A stretch of 41,075 nt of DNA, from NCBI RefSeq assembly GCF_030523875.1, contig NZ_JAUNHR010000012.1, positions 1 through 41,075 on the forward strand, given 5' to 3'. The notes beneath the pieces were generated by a model. That model did not search any database. It was not told where the DNA came from and saw only the letters and a program-made list of their open reading frames with translations. Source of the DNA: Micrococcus sp. (GTDB taxonomy: Bacteria > Actinomycetota > Actinomycetes > Actinomycetales > Micrococcaceae). This document shows positions 24,660 to 34,004 of this stretch, in pieces; positions within the stretch are counted from its first letter, which is position 1; every line of letters starts with the position of its first letter. The position numbers were made by a program, and so were the translations under genes.

Positions 24660-26498
24660 TCAGCGGCGGTGGTAGAGCGCCTCCACCTCGTCCGCGAAGT
24701 CCTCGATCAGCTGGCTGCGCTTGAGCTTCTGGGACTGGGTGAGGTGCCCGGACTCCTCAGAGACCACATGGTCCAGCACCCGGATGCGCCGGATGGACTC
24801 CGCGCGGGAGACCGTCTCGTTGGCCTCGTCCACGGCCTCCTGCAGCGAGGCCAGGACCTGCGGGTCCGTGGCGGCCTCGGCGAGGGTGAGGGTCCGCTCG
24901 CGGTCCAGGCTCCAGCGGGTCAGCTCCTCCTGGTCCAGGACGATCAGGGCGCCCACGTAGGGGCGGTCGTCGCCCACCACCACGGCGTGCTCCACCAGGC
25001 GGTGGCGGCGGATGATCTCCTCGAGGGGCGTGGGGTACACGTTCTTGCCGCCCGCGGTGACGATCACCTCCTTCTTGCGCCCGGTGATGCGCAGGTAGCC
25101 GTCCTCGTCCAGGGCGCCGATGTCGCCGGTGCGGAAGAACTCGCCGTCGAAGCTCTCCGCGGAGGCCTCGGGCCGGCCGTGGTAGCCGCCGAACACCACG
25201 GGGCCGGCGATGAGGATCTCGCCGTCCTCCGCGATCCGCACGGTCACGCCGGCCGCGGGCAGGCCCACGGTGCCGATCCGGTGCGCGCCGGGGATGTTCA
25301 CGGTGGCGGGGGCGGTGGTCTCGGTGAGCCCGTAGCCCTCCACGATCGGCACGCCCATGCCGTGGAACACGTGGGTGAGCTCGGGGGAGAGCGCCGAGGC
25401 GCCGGAGACGCAGTACCTCACCTGCCCGCCCAGGGCCTGGCGCACCTTGCGGTACACGAGCCGGTCGAACAGCGCCCGACGCGCGGAGAGCGCAGCGGAG
25501 GGGCCGGGGCCGTCGCCGTGGTCACGGGACTGCACGGCCTCGGACCACTCCACGGCCGTGGCGCGGGCGGCGCGGTACAGCCGTCCCGTGCCGCCCTTCT
25601 CCGCCTTGGCGGCGATCCCGGCCTCCACCTTCTCGAACACGCGCGGCACGGCCAGCAGCCAGGTGGGGCGGAAGGAGCCGAGGTCCTTCAGGAGGGTGGC
25701 CGTGGAGGGGGCGTGGGCCAGCTGGATGCGGGCGTAGAGGCAGATCACCTGCACGGCGTGGGCGAGCACGTGCGCCAGCGGCAGGAACATCACGGAGCGG
25801 GAGGGCTCCTCGTGGCCGTGCCCCACCACCTCCGCGGCGAACGCGAGGACGTTGACGCACGCGCCCGCGAAGTTGCCGTGGGTGATGATCGCGCCCTTGG
25901 GCAGGCCGGTGGTGCCGGAGGTGTAGACGATCGAGGCGGGGTCGGACAGGGTGGCGGCGGCCCGGGCGGCCTCCAACTCCGCGTCCGGCACGTTCCGGCC
26001 GGCACGGGCCAGCGCGGCCAGGCCCTCCGGGGTCATGGGGAACGTGTCCACCTCGCAGGAGGCCAGGGCCGCGGCCTCGCGGGTGCGCTCGTCCAGGGCG
26101 GGGGTGCCGACGCCGGCCAGCACCGTCCCGGAGTCGGAGAGGATGTGCGCCACCTGGTGGGCGGAGGAGGTCTCGTAGATCGGCACGGACACCGCGCCGG
26201 CGAACCACACGGCCTGGTCCAGGACCGCCCACTCGTAGCTGGTGGCCGCGAACAGGGCCACCCGGTCCCCGCGGCCCACGCCGCGGGCCATCAGGCCCTT
26301 GGCCACGGCGCGCACTTGGTCCAGGAACGTGTCGAACCGGACGTCCAGCCAGGCGCCGGCGCCGTTGCGCACGGCGTACACCGGGGCCCGGGGGGCCTCG
26401 GCGGCGGAGGCGAGGATGAGGTCGGTGACGTTGGTCTCGGCCGGGGGCATGTCGACGACGTCCGTGGACGCCTCGGTGGTGGGGGTCTCGTGGTGCAC
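24660..26498 (-). CDS. Long-chain acyl-CoA synthetase (FadD type)
   Basis: 612 aa AMP-forming ligase activating fatty acids to acyl-CoA. The ATP motif YTSGTTGLPKGAIITHGN (about 193-210), VEGYGLTET, RTGDIGALDEDGYLRITGRKKEVIVTAGGKNVYP and the C-terminal Lys-containing lid (TQSQKLKRSQLIEDF) are intact. The PTPLEE segment and overall pattern match the FadD15/FAA1-type long-chain group. GTG at 26498 follows TAGGCT by 7 nt, so the mRNA is probably leaderless with GTG. Substrate chain length cannot be read from sequence. Confidence 0.92.
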   Translation of the reverse strand: MHHETPTTEASTDVVDMPPAETNVTDLILASAAEAPRAPVYAVRNGAGAWLDVRFDTFLDQVRAVAKGLMARGVGRGDRVALFAATSYEWAVLDQAVWFAGAVSVPIYETSSAHQVAHILSDSGTVLAGVGTPALDERTREAAALASCEVDTFPMTPEGLAALARAGRNVPDAELEAARAAATLSDPASIVYTSGTTGLPKGAIITHGNFAGACVNVLAFAAEVVGHGHEEPSRSVMFLPLAHVLAHAVQVICLYARIQLAHAPSTATLLKDLGSFRPTWLLAVPRVFEKVEAGIAAKAEKGGTGRLYRAARATAVEWSEAVQSRDHGDGPGPSAALSARRALFDRLVYRKVRQALGGQVRYCVSGASALSPELTHVFHGMGVPIVEGYGLTETTAPATVNIPGAHRIGTVGLPAAGVTVRIAEDGEILIAGPVVFGGYHGRPEASAESFDGEFFRTGDIGALDEDGYLRITGRKKEVIVTAGGKNVYPTPLEEIIRRHRLVEHAVVVGDDRPYVGALIVLDQEELTRWSLDRERTLTLAEAATDPQVLASLQEAVDEANETVSRAESIRRIRVLDHVVSEESGHLTQSQKLKRSQLIEDFADEVEALYHRR

Positions 26499-26505
26499 GG
26501 GGTCG

Positions 26506-26511
26506 AGCCTA
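26506..26511 (-). promoter_or_regulatory. Leaderless-type -10 box of the FadD gene
   Basis: TAGGCT ends 7 nt before GTG 26498. Confidence 0.5.
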
Positions 26512-26580
26512 GCGACCCCGGCGGGCCCGGTCAGGCCCCTGCGCCGGTCCCGGGGCGGGATCCGGGCTCGGAGGCGCGGC

Positions 26581-28227
26581 TCAGATCCAGCTGTGGAACC
26601 ACATCCGCAGGCTCCACCACGAGTACGGGATCTGCTCGCCGAGCCACACGGGCAGGAAGAACAGGGACACCGCGGTGGCCGCGGCGAGGTACGCGGCCAC
26701 CAGCACGCCGCCCCACCGCGGGCCGGGAGCGTGCCCGCGGCGCAGCAGCAGGGACAGGGCCAGGACGACCATGAGGATCAGGAACGGCTCGTAGGCCACC
26801 GTGTAGAAGAAGAACATGGTGCGCTCGGGCCAGCGGAACCACACCACCTGGCCGGCCACGTAAGCGGCCAGCAGGGCGCCGGCCCGCCAGTCCCGGTGGC
26901 GCAGCAGCACCGCCAGGCACACGAGCACCGCGATCAGCCCCGTCCACCAGATGAACGGGTTGGCGATGTCCGTGATGGCGGCCGAGCACGCCTGCGCGGC
27001 GTCCGCGGGGCAGCCGTTCTGCCCGGGCTCGCCGCCCTCGTAGTAGTAGCTCACGGGCCGGCCCATGAAGGGCCAGGTCCAGGGGCTGGAGCCGTACTCG
27101 TGCGGGCTGGTGAGCCCCTCGTGGAACCGGAACGACTCCTGGTGGTAGTGGATCAGCGAGCGCAGCGGACCCGGCACCAGGGCCTCGAGCGGACCCTGCG
27201 GCGGGTTCTCCGTGTGCCACTGCCGGTAGTACCCGTCCTCGGAACGGAACCAGCCGGTCCAGGAGGCCAGCCACACGGCCGCGCCGGTGCCCACCACCGC
27301 CACGAAGGCGGGCAGGCCGTCCCTCACGACGCCGGCGCGCAGCCAGTCCCGGACGCCCGCGGTGCGGCGGGCCTCCATGTCCCACAGCACGGTGAGCAGG
27401 CCGAACACGGCCATGAAGGCCAGGCCGGAGAGCTTCACGGCGCAGGCCGCACCCAGCAGGGCGCCCGCCACGACCCGCCAGGGCCGCCAGCCCAGCCACG
27501 GGCCGGAGGCGAGGGGGTCGGCGGAGCGGGTGCCGGCGTCGTGCGCGGAGACCTGCGCGGCCAGGCGCCGGGCCAGCACCCGCCGGCCGTGGTCCCGGTC
27601 CAGCAGGAGGGCGCCGAACCCGGCCAGGACGAACACGGACAGGAAGATGTCCAGCAGGCCGATGCGGGACATCACCAGGTGGTGACCCTCCACCGCCAGC
27701 AGCAGCCCGGCCAGGGCGCCGAGCGCCACGGACCGGAACAGGCGCTGCGCCACGAGCGTCACCAGGAGCACAGAGACGGTGCCGGCCACGGCGGCGCTGA
27801 ACCGCCAGCCCAGGCCGTTGTCCGGCCCGAACGCCAGCATGCCCAGCCCGATCAGCCACTTCCCCAGCGGCGGGTGGACCACATACGCGGCCTCGTCCAG
27901 CGGCTGCGCCTCGCCACGCGCGAAGGCGGCGTCCACGTCCTCGTCCCAGCGGCGCTCGTAGCCGGAGAGCAGCAGGGAGTAGGCGTCCTTGGGGTAGTAG
28001 GTCTCGTCGAAGATCAGCCGGTCCGGGAAGGACAGGTTGGTGAACCGCATGACCGCGGCCAGCGCCGTGACCAGCAGCGGCACGAGCCAGTGCGCGTGCG
28101 TGCGGACGGCGGCCGCCACGCCCAGGCGGGCGCGCAGGGCGGCTTCGCCGAACGGGCCCGAGGACTCGGCCCCGGTCACGTCCCGGACGTCCGGGGAGGG
28201 GCGGAGGAGGAGGGCGGAGGCGGGCAC
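26581..28227 (-). CDS. pmt: Protein O-mannosyltransferase (Pmt, GT39)
   Basis: 548 aa polytopic glycosyltransferase that moves mannose from polyprenyl-phosphate-mannose to Ser/Thr of exported proteins at the membrane. After a 45-residue cytoplasmic head the first helix is followed by the catalytic loop FDETYYPKDAY (D74/E75) and by VVHPPLGKWLIGLG. About ten more hydrophobic segments follow, with SRIGLLDIFLSVFVLAGF, YGSSPWTWPFMGRPVSYYY and NPFIWWTGL typical of actinobacterial Pmt (Rv1002c). GTG 28227 lies 6 nt after TAGCAT. Divergent from rsmI with only 45 bp between the start codons. Confidence 0.92.
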   Translation of the reverse strand: MPASALLLRPSPDVRDVTGAESSGPFGEAALRARLGVAAAVRTHAHWLVPLLVTALAAVMRFTNLSFPDRLIFDETYYPKDAYSLLLSGYERRWDEDVDAAFARGEAQPLDEAAYVVHPPLGKWLIGLGMLAFGPDNGLGWRFSAAVAGTVSVLLVTLVAQRLFRSVALGALAGLLLAVEGHHLVMSRIGLLDIFLSVFVLAGFGALLLDRDHGRRVLARRLAAQVSAHDAGTRSADPLASGPWLGWRPWRVVAGALLGAACAVKLSGLAFMAVFGLLTVLWDMEARRTAGVRDWLRAGVVRDGLPAFVAVVGTGAAVWLASWTGWFRSEDGYYRQWHTENPPQGPLEALVPGPLRSLIHYHQESFRFHEGLTSPHEYGSSPWTWPFMGRPVSYYYEGGEPGQNGCPADAAQACSAAITDIANPFIWWTGLIAVLVCLAVLLRHRDWRAGALLAAYVAGQVVWFRWPERTMFFFYTVAYEPFLILMVVLALSLLLRRGHAPGPRWGGVLVAAYLAAATAVSLFFLPVWLGEQIPYSWWSLRMWFHSWI

Positions 28228-28233
28228 GCGCCC

Positions 28234-28265
28234 ATGCTACGGGCCGGGGCGGACGCGGCTAGGCT
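28234..28265. promoter_or_regulatory. Overlapping divergent promoters of pmt and rsmI
   Basis: TAGCAT (28239-28234, minus) and TAGGCT (28260-28265, plus) are only 20 bp apart, so each -35 region falls on or near the other gene's -10. Each box lies 6-7 nt before its start codon. Confidence 0.55.
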
Positions 28266-28272
28266 CGCGGGC

Positions 28273-29157
28273 ATGAGCCCGCAGAGCACCGCCGACGCCG
28301 GCACCGGACGGATCGTCCTGGCCGCCACCCCGCTGGGCAACCTGGGGGACGCCACCGCGCGGCTGAGGGAGCTGCTGGCCACCGCGGACGTGATCGCCGC
28401 GGAGGACACCCGCAACACCCGCCGCCTGTGCCAGGCGCTCGGGGTGGTCCCGACCGGGCGCATGGTGGCCCATCATGAGCACAACGAGGCCGCCTCGGCC
28501 CAGGGGCTGCTGGAGCAGGTGCGGGACGGCGCCACCGTGGTGATGGTCTCCGACGCCGGCATGCCCGCCGTCTCCGACCCCGGCCACCGCCTCGTCGCCG
28601 CCGCGGTCGAGGCCGGCCTGCCGGTCACGTGCGCGCCGGGGGCCAGCGCCGTCACCACCGCCCTGGCCCTGTCCGGGCTGCCCTCGGACCGCTTCGCGTT
28701 CGACGGGTTCCTGCCCCGCAAGGACGGCGAGCGCCGCCGCCGGCTCGAGGAGATCCGCACCGAGGCGCGCACGGTGGTCTACTTCGAGTCGCCCCAGCGC
28801 ACGGCGGCCGCGCTCGCGGCCGTGGCCGAGGTGCTGGGGGACGGACGCCCCGCCTGCGTGGCCCGGGAGCTGACCAAGCTGCACGAGGAGGTCGTCCGCG
28901 GCACCGCCGGCGAGCTCGCCGCGTGGGCCGCCGAGCGGGAGGCGGGGGAGGGCATCCGCGGCGAGGTGGTCCTGCTGGTGGGGCCGGCCCGCGCCGAGGA
29001 CGCCGCGCCGACGTCGGACGCGGACGTGGTGGCGGAGGTCGCCTCACTCACGGCGTCCGGCACCCGGCTCAAGGAGGCCGTGGCCACGGTGGCCGCCGCG
29101 CACGGGCTGCGCAGCCGCGAGCTCTACCAGACGGTGCTCGACGCGCGGCGGGGGTGA
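28273..29157 (+). CDS. rsmI: 16S rRNA (cytidine1402-2'-O)-methyltransferase RsmI
   Basis: 294 aa SAM-dependent methyltransferase of the tetrapyrrole-methylase fold, modifying C1402 in the ribosomal P site. Motifs: IVLAATPLGNLGDATARL, AAEDTRNTRRL, VVMVSDAGMPAVSDPGHRLV, CAPGASAVTTALALSGLP, YFESPQRTAAAL, and ARELTKLHEEVVRGT. ATG 28273 was chosen because TAGGCT lies 7 nt upstream; the long open frame before it is antisense to pmt. Divergent pmt-rsmI is also seen in mycobacteria (Rv1002c-Rv1003). Confidence 0.94.
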   Translation: MSPQSTADAGTGRIVLAATPLGNLGDATARLRELLATADVIAAEDTRNTRRLCQALGVVPTGRMVAHHEHNEAASAQGLLEQVRDGATVVMVSDAGMPAVSDPGHRLVAAAVEAGLPVTCAPGASAVTTALALSGLPSDRFAFDGFLPRKDGERRRRLEEIRTEARTVVYFESPQRTAAALAAVAEVLGDGRPACVARELTKLHEEVVRGTAGELAAWAAEREAGEGIRGEVVLLVGPARAEDAAPTSDADVVAEVASLTASGTRLKEAVATVAAAHGLRSRELYQTVLDARRG

Positions 29158-29204
29158 GGGGGTCGCGCGGCGGACCCACGCGGGACCACGCACGCGTTGC
29201 TCGC

Positions 29205-29210
29205 TAGGAT
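29205..29210 (+). promoter_or_regulatory. -10 box of the aldehyde dehydrogenase gene
   Basis: TAGGAT predicts a start near 29217 and a leader of about 112 nt. Confidence 0.4.
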
Positions 29211-29328
29211 CCGGGGCAGGGGCGGCGTCATCCCGCGCCGGAATACGGCGCCGCTGCGCCCCGTTCCTTAGCCATGGAGGACGGCGCCGGAGCCGCCCCT
29301 TGCTCCACCGATTCGAAAGAGGTGCCCC

Positions 29329-30816
29329 ATGACCGTGACCGACGAGCGCGAGAAGGCCCTGCTGGACTCCGTCCCCACCGGCCTGCTGATCGACGGCGAG
29401 TGGCGTGACGCGTCCTCGGGGAAGACCTTCGACGTGAAGGACCCGGCCACCGGCAAGGTCATCGCGAGCCTGCAGGACGCGAACTCGGATGACGCCATGG
29501 CCGCCCTCGACGCGGCGTGCGCCGCGCAGGCCGACTGGGCCCGCACCCCCGCCAAGGAGCGCGCCGACATCCTGCGCCGCGCCTACGACATGATCAACGA
29601 GCGCGCCGAGGACTTCGCGCTGCTCATGACCCTGGAGATGGGCAAGCCCCTGGCCGAGGCCCGCGGCGAGGTCGTCTACGGGAACGGGTTCCTGCGCTGG
29701 TTCTCCGAGGAGGCCGTGCGCCACTACGGACGCACGCTGATCATGCCCGAGGGCGCCCTGCGCATGCAGGTGCACCACAAGCCGGTGGGCCCCTGCCTGC
29801 TCATCACCCCCTGGAACTTCCCGCTGGCCATGGCCACCCGCAAGGTGGGCCCCGCCGTCGCCGCCGGCTGCACCATGGTGCTCAAGGCCGCGAAGCTCAC
29901 CCCGCTGACCACGCAGCTCTTCGCGCAGGTCATGCAGGAGGCGGGTCTGCCGAAGGGCGTGCTGAACGTGGTGGCCGGCTCCTCCGCCTCCGCGATCTCC
30001 GGGCCGATCATGCAGGACACCCGCCTGCGCAAGGTCTCCTTCACGGGCTCCACCCCGGTGGGCGTGAAGCTCATGAAGGACGCCGCAGACAACGTCCTGC
30101 GCACCTCCATGGAGCTCGGTGGCAACGCCCCGCTGATCGTGTTCGAGGACGCGGACCTGGACAAGGCCGTCGAGGGTGCGTTCGCGGCCAAGCTGCGCAA
30201 CATGGGCGAGGCCTGCACCGCCGCCAACCGCTTCCTGGTGCACGAGTCCGTGGTGGACGATTTCACGCAGAAGTTCGTGGCCAAGCTGGAGGCCCTCAAG
30301 CCGCTGCGCGGCACGGACCCGGAGTCCACCCTCGGCCCGATCGTGGACGAGGGCGCCCGCGACGACATCCACGAGCTGGTGACCCGCGCCGTGGCGGCCG
30401 GCGGCGAGATCCTCACCGGCGGCGAGAAGATCGAGGGCGACGGCTACTTCTACGCCCCCACCGCCCTCAAGGTGCAGAAGGGCAACCCGATCCTGCAGGA
30501 GGAGATCTTCGGCCCCGTGGCGCCGATCGTCACCTTCTCCACGGAGCAGGAGGCCATCGAGATGGCCAACGACACCGTCTACGGCCTGGCCTCCTACGTG
30601 TTCACCGAGGACGCCGCCCGCATGTACCGCGTGGCCGAGCAGATCGACTTCGGCATCCTGGGCGCCAACGTGGGCGTGGTGTCCAACCCGGCCGCCCCGT
30701 TCGGCGGCGTCAAGCAGTCCGGCCTGGGCCGCGAGGGCGGCGCCGAGGGCATCGAGGAGTACACCACGGTCCAGTACGTCGGCATCCCGGACCCCTTCGC
30801 CGGGCAGAAGGCCTGA
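29329..30816 (+). CDS. gabD: NAD(P)-dependent succinate-semialdehyde dehydrogenase
   Basis: 495 aa aldehyde dehydrogenase. Catalytic residues are visible: E262 in MELGGNAPLIV and C296 in MGEACTAANRFLV; NAD fold GPCLLITPWNFPLAMATRKVGPA, and FTGSTPVGVKLM. The overall pattern (TPWNFPLAM, RNMGEAC.AANR, GVVSNPAAPFGGVKQSGLGREGG) is that of the GabD subgroup, which oxidises succinate semialdehyde to succinate; other aldehydes are possible. ATG 29329 has AAAGAGG upstream; the leader is over 100 nt. No GABA transaminase is adjacent. In mycobacteria metS lies in the equivalent rsmI-tatD gap. Confidence 0.87.
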   Translation: MTVTDEREKALLDSVPTGLLIDGEWRDASSGKTFDVKDPATGKVIASLQDANSDDAMAALDAACAAQADWARTPAKERADILRRAYDMINERAEDFALLMTLEMGKPLAEARGEVVYGNGFLRWFSEEAVRHYGRTLIMPEGALRMQVHHKPVGPCLLITPWNFPLAMATRKVGPAVAAGCTMVLKAAKLTPLTTQLFAQVMQEAGLPKGVLNVVAGSSASAISGPIMQDTRLRKVSFTGSTPVGVKLMKDAADNVLRTSMELGGNAPLIVFEDADLDKAVEGAFAAKLRNMGEACTAANRFLVHESVVDDFTQKFVAKLEALKPLRGTDPESTLGPIVDEGARDDIHELVTRAVAAGGEILTGGEKIEGDGYFYAPTALKVQKGNPILQEEIFGPVAPIVTFSTEQEAIEMANDTVYGLASYVFTEDAARMYRVAEQIDFGILGANVGVVSNPAAPFGGVKQSGLGREGGAEGIEEYTTVQYVGIPDPFAGQKA

Positions 30817-30846
30817 CCCCGCCGGGCTCCGCTGCGCCCGGTCCCG

Positions 30847-30893
30847 ACGACGTCGGTCCCGTCACCTCACTGAGGCGGCGGGACCGGCGTCGT
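30847..30893 (+). terminator. gabD terminator
   Basis: ACGACGTCGGTCCCG pairs with CGGGACCGGCGTCGT (one G-T wobble), a 15-pair stem with a 17-nt loop starting 30 nt after the stop. Confidence 0.8.
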
Positions 30894-30928
30894 GCTGGGG
30901 GCCACGATCGCACCGGAATCCCCTGCGG

Positions 30929-30973
30929 TTCTGACCCTTCTGGGGCCATTTCAGGGGGCCAGAAGGGTCAGAA
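30929..30973. repeat. Perfect 15-bp inverted repeat upstream of tatD
   Basis: TTCTGACCCTTCTGG (30929-30943) and its exact complement (30959-30973) flank a 15-bp centre. It lies after the gabD terminator and 49 bp before the tatD -10 box. Not flanked by a gene it could terminate, so it may be an operator, a second terminator or a small repeat element. Confidence 0.7.
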
Positions 30974-31021
30974 GTGCAGTGGATCGCTCGTGGTGACGGG
31001 AGCGCGGGTGACGCTGCTCAG

Positions 31022-31027
31022 TAGGGT
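31022..31027 (+). promoter_or_regulatory. Leaderless-type -10 box of tatD
   Basis: TAGGGT ends 7 nt before ATG 31035. Confidence 0.5.
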
Positions 31028-31034
31028 GAGGGGC

Positions 31035-31994
31035 ATGTCTGCAGAGCACCTCGACGCCCCCGAGGCCTACCGATCCCCGGCCGAGCCCGTCACCACAGAG
31101 GACGGCGGACCTCGGCGGGACACCCGCGAGGAGAAGTCCGGGAAGAGGCGTCGTCTGGAGTACCCGCCGGCGCCCGAGCCGCTGCCTGTGCCCCTGGTGG
31201 ACAACCACACGCACCTGGACTTCCGGGACGGGCTGGTCCGTGTGGACGTGCACCAGGCGATGGACGCCGCCGAGGCCGTCGGCGTGGTGGGTGCCGTGCA
31301 GGTGGCGTGCGATGTGGAGTCCGCCCGCTTCACCGTCCAGGCGATCGAGGCCGAGCCTCGCCTGCTCGGGGCCATCGCCCTGCACCCCAACGACGCCGCC
31401 CGTCTCACCGCTTGCGGGGAGTTCGAGGAGGCGTTCGCGTTCATCGAGGAGCTCGCCGCGCATCCTCGGGTGCGAGCGGTGGGGGAGACCGGGCTGGACT
31501 ACTTCCGCACCACGGAGCCCGAGGGGCACGCCGCGCAGCAGGACTCCTTCCGGCGCCACATCCGCCTGGCCCGCGAGCTGGGCAAGGCGCTGCAGATCCA
31601 CGACCGGGACGCCCACGACGACGTGGTGAGGATCCTGCTCGAAGAGGAGGCCGACGGCGGGCTGCCCCCGCACGTGGTGTTCCACTGCTTCTCCGGTGGG
31701 CCGGACCTCGCCCGCACATGCGCCGAGCACGGGTGGCACGCGTCCTTCGCCGGACCCGTGACCTTTAAGGCCAATGACGAGCTCCGGGACGCCCTCCGGT
31801 TGATGCCACAGGACCAGATCATGGTGGAGACGGATGCCCCGTTCCTCACCCCCCATCCGCACCGCGGCCGCCCCAATGCGCCGTACCTGATCCCTCTCAC
31901 TCTGCGCAGTATGGCCGAGGCGAGGGGCGAGGAGGTGGCCGACCTGGCGCGGGCCGTCGCGGAGACCACCCGGCAGGTGTACGGGGAATTCTGA
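31035..31994 (+). CDS. tatD: TatD family metal-dependent hydrolase
   Basis: 319 aa TIM-barrel hydrolase. Metal ligands are present: NHTHLD (~56-61), [24 protein letters not shown] and [15 protein letters not shown]. TatD proteins have DNase/exonuclease activity and are linked to DNA repair and quality control. The N-terminal ~50 residues (acidic and Lys/Arg-rich) are an extension beyond the domain. TAGGGT 7 nt before ATG 31035 fixes the start. tatD-ksgA order is conserved in actinobacteria, usually with rpfB between them; here there are only 62 bp. Confidence 0.9.
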   Translation: MSAEHLDAPEAYRSPAEPVTTEDGGPRRDTREEKSGKRRRLEYPPAPEPLPVPLVDNHTHLDFRDGLVRVDVHQAMDAAEAVGVVGAVQVACDVESARFTVQAIEAEPRLLGAIALHPNDAARLTACGEFEEAFAFIEELAAHPRVRAVGETGLDYFRTTEPEGHAAQQDSFRRHIRLARELGKALQIHDRDAHDDVVRILLEEEADGGLPPHVVFHCFSGGPDLARTCAEHGWHASFAGPVTFKANDELRDALRLMPQDQIMVETDAPFLTPHPHRGRPNAPYLIPLTLRSMAEARGEEVADLARAVAETTRQVYGEF

Positions 31995-32043
31995 GATCCG
32001 GGCAGCGGCCCAGCTCCCGCCCGTCGTGCGTCCGGCCCGCCGG

Positions 32044-32049
32044 TAGACT
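32044..32049 (+). promoter_or_regulatory. Leaderless-type -10 box of ksgA-ispE
   Basis: TAGACT ends 7 nt before ATG 32057. Confidence 0.55.
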
Positions 32050-32056
32050 CGCCGCC

Positions 32057-32983
32057 ATGGTCCAGCCTCCCGACGCCGCCGCCACCGCGCCCCTGCTGAG
32101 CGCCGCCGACGTGCGCCGTCTGGCCGCCGAGCTGGACCTGCGCCCCACCAAGCAGTGGGGGCAGAACTTCGTGATCGATCCGAACACCATCCGTCGGATC
32201 GTGGCCGCCGCGGACCTGGGGGCGGACGAGCACGTCCTGGAGATCGGCCCCGGCCTGGGCTCCCTGACCCTGGGCCTGCTGGACGCCGCGGCGGCCGTCA
32301 CCGCCGTGGAGATCGACCCGCTGACGGCGGCTCGCCTGCCCCGCACCGCTCAGGAGTTCCGCCCCGAGCGCGCCGCCGACCTCGCCGTGCTCCACGCGGA
32401 CGCCCTGGCCCTGTCCGCGGAGCAGATCGACGCCGTCCGCCCGGCATCCGCCGCCACGGGCCCCACCGCCCTCGTGGCCAACCTGCCCTACAACGTGGCC
32501 GTGCCCGTCCTCCTCCACGCCCTCGCCGAGCTGCCGGGCCTGCGGCACGGGCTCGTCATGGTGCAGGAGGAGGTGGCGGACCGCCTGGCCGCCCCGCCCG
32601 GGTCCCGCACCTACGGGGTGCCCTCCGCCAAGGCGGCCTGGTACGCCGAGGTCCGCAAAGCCGGCGTGATCGGCACCCAGGTGTTCTGGCCCGCCCCGCG
32701 CATCCACTCCGGCCTGGTGGCCTTCACCCGCCGCGAGCCCCCGGTGGACTCGGTGCCGCGGGCGGACGTGTTCGCCGCCGTGGACGCCGCCTTCGCCCAG
32801 CGCCGCAAGACCCTCCGCGCCGCCCTGGCGGCCTGGGCGGGCTCACCCGCGCTCGCGGAGGAGGCGCTCGTGGCCGCGGGCGTGGACCCGAAGGCCCGGG
32901 GGGAGTCCCTGGATATCGCCGCCTTCGCGCGGATCGCGGCGCACCGCCCGGACGCCGCCCGCCGGCAGGGTGTCTCCGTATGA
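32057..32983 (+). CDS. ksgA: 16S rRNA (adenine1518/1519-N6)-dimethyltransferase
   Basis: 308 aa. It dimethylates A1518 and A1519 late in 30S assembly. Motifs: [20 protein letters not shown] site [23 protein letters not shown], the catalytic [11 protein letters not shown] and [13 protein letters not shown] follows TAGACT by 7 nt. Its TGA overlaps the ispE ATG (ATGA), so the two genes are coupled. Confidence 0.95.
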   Translation: MVQPPDAAATAPLLSAADVRRLAAELDLRPTKQWGQNFVIDPNTIRRIVAAADLGADEHVLEIGPGLGSLTLGLLDAAAAVTAVEIDPLTAARLPRTAQEFRPERAADLAVLHADALALSAEQIDAVRPASAATGPTALVANLPYNVAVPVLLHALAELPGLRHGLVMVQEEVADRLAAPPGSRTYGVPSAKAAWYAEVRKAGVIGTQVFWPAPRIHSGLVAFTRREPPVDSVPRADVFAAVDAAFAQRRKTLRAALAAWAGSPALAEEALVAAGVDPKARGESLDIAAFARIAAHRPDAARRQGVSV

Positions 32984-33939
32984 GCGCGCCCGCCTCCCCG
33001 GCCGCCCGGCACGTCACGGCCACCGCCCCCGGCAAGGTCAACCTCTCCCTGCGGGTGGGGCCGCCGCGCCCGGACGGCTACCATCCGGTGGCCAGCGTCT
33101 ACCTGGCCGTGAGCCTGCGGGAGACCGTCACCGCCACGGCCCGCACGGACGGCCGCATCACCGTGGGCCCCTGCACCCGCCAGGTGAGCCTCGTGGACAC
33201 CGCGGACGTCCCGTGGGACGAGAGCAACCTCGCCCACCGCGCGGCCGCGCACCTGCGGGACCACCTGGGCCTGGACCCGGAGACCCACGGCGTAGACCTT
33301 CAGGTGGCCAAGCAGGTGCCCGTGGCCGGCGGCATGGGCGGCGGATCCGCGGACGCCGCGGCCGCCCTGATGGCCTGCGCCGCCCTGTGGGACACCGGCC
33401 TCACCCGCGCCCGCCTGGCGGAGATCGCCGAGCCGCTGGGGGCGGACGTGCCCTTCGCCGTGCTCGGCGGCGCCGCCGTGGGGCTGGGCACCGGGGCCGA
33501 GCTCACCCCCGTGGCCGCCCGCCGGCCCGTCCACCTGGTGCTCCTGCCGGCGGACGCCGGGCTCTCCACCCCCGTGGTGTTCCGCACCCTGGACGAGCTG
33601 CGCGCCGCCGGCCGCGCCCCCGCCGGGGAGGAGACGCCCACCGTGGACGAGGACGTGGTCCGCGCCCTCACCCGGGCGGACCCGCTGGCCCTGGCCACCG
33701 CCATGGAGAACGACCTCCAGGCCCCCGCCGTCGCCCTGTTCCCCGAGCTCTCCGACGTCATGGACGTCGCCCTGGACGAGGGCGCGCTGCGCGCCATGGT
33801 CTCCGGCTCCGGACCCACCCTGCTCCTGGCCGCCCACAGCGAGCAGGACGCCCTGCGCCTGGCCACCGCGGTGGAGGAGCGCACCGGCGTGGCCGCCCTG
33901 CCCGTGCACGGCCCCGTGCCCGGCGCCCACGTCCTCTGA
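32980..33939 (+). CDS. ispE: 4-diphosphocytidyl-2-C-methyl-D-erythritol kinase
   Basis: 319 aa GHMP kinase of the MEP isoprenoid pathway. Motifs: [25 protein letters not shown], the phosphate loop [32 protein letters not shown] and [13 protein letters not shown]. The start overlaps the ksgA stop by 4 nt. Its product supplies IPP for the prenyl synthase at 3.7 kb and for polyprenyl carriers. Confidence 0.95.
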   Translation: MSAPASPAARHVTATAPGKVNLSLRVGPPRPDGYHPVASVYLAVSLRETVTATARTDGRITVGPCTRQVSLVDTADVPWDESNLAHRAAAHLRDHLGLDPETHGVDLQVAKQVPVAGGMGGGSADAAAALMACAALWDTGLTRARLAEIAEPLGADVPFAVLGGAAVGLGTGAELTPVAARRPVHLVLLPADAGLSTPVVFRTLDELRAAGRAPAGEETPTVDEDVVRALTRADPLALATAMENDLQAPAVALFPELSDVMDVALDEGALRAMVSGSGPTLLLAAHSEQDALRLATAVEERTGVAALPVHGPVPGAHVL

Positions 33940-34004
33940 CCCGCCCCGTGCCCGCCCCGGCGCCACTCCGCTCGCCCGCATCCGTCTCGAAAGGCCCGCC
34001 CCTC

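Noticed and set aside
24669-26774. 701-codon plus-strand frame opposite fadD
   Set aside because: Antisense shadow; fadD motifs are complete on the other strand.
30929-30973. Insertion-sequence end
   Set aside because: No transposase, no partner repeat and no target duplication nearby.
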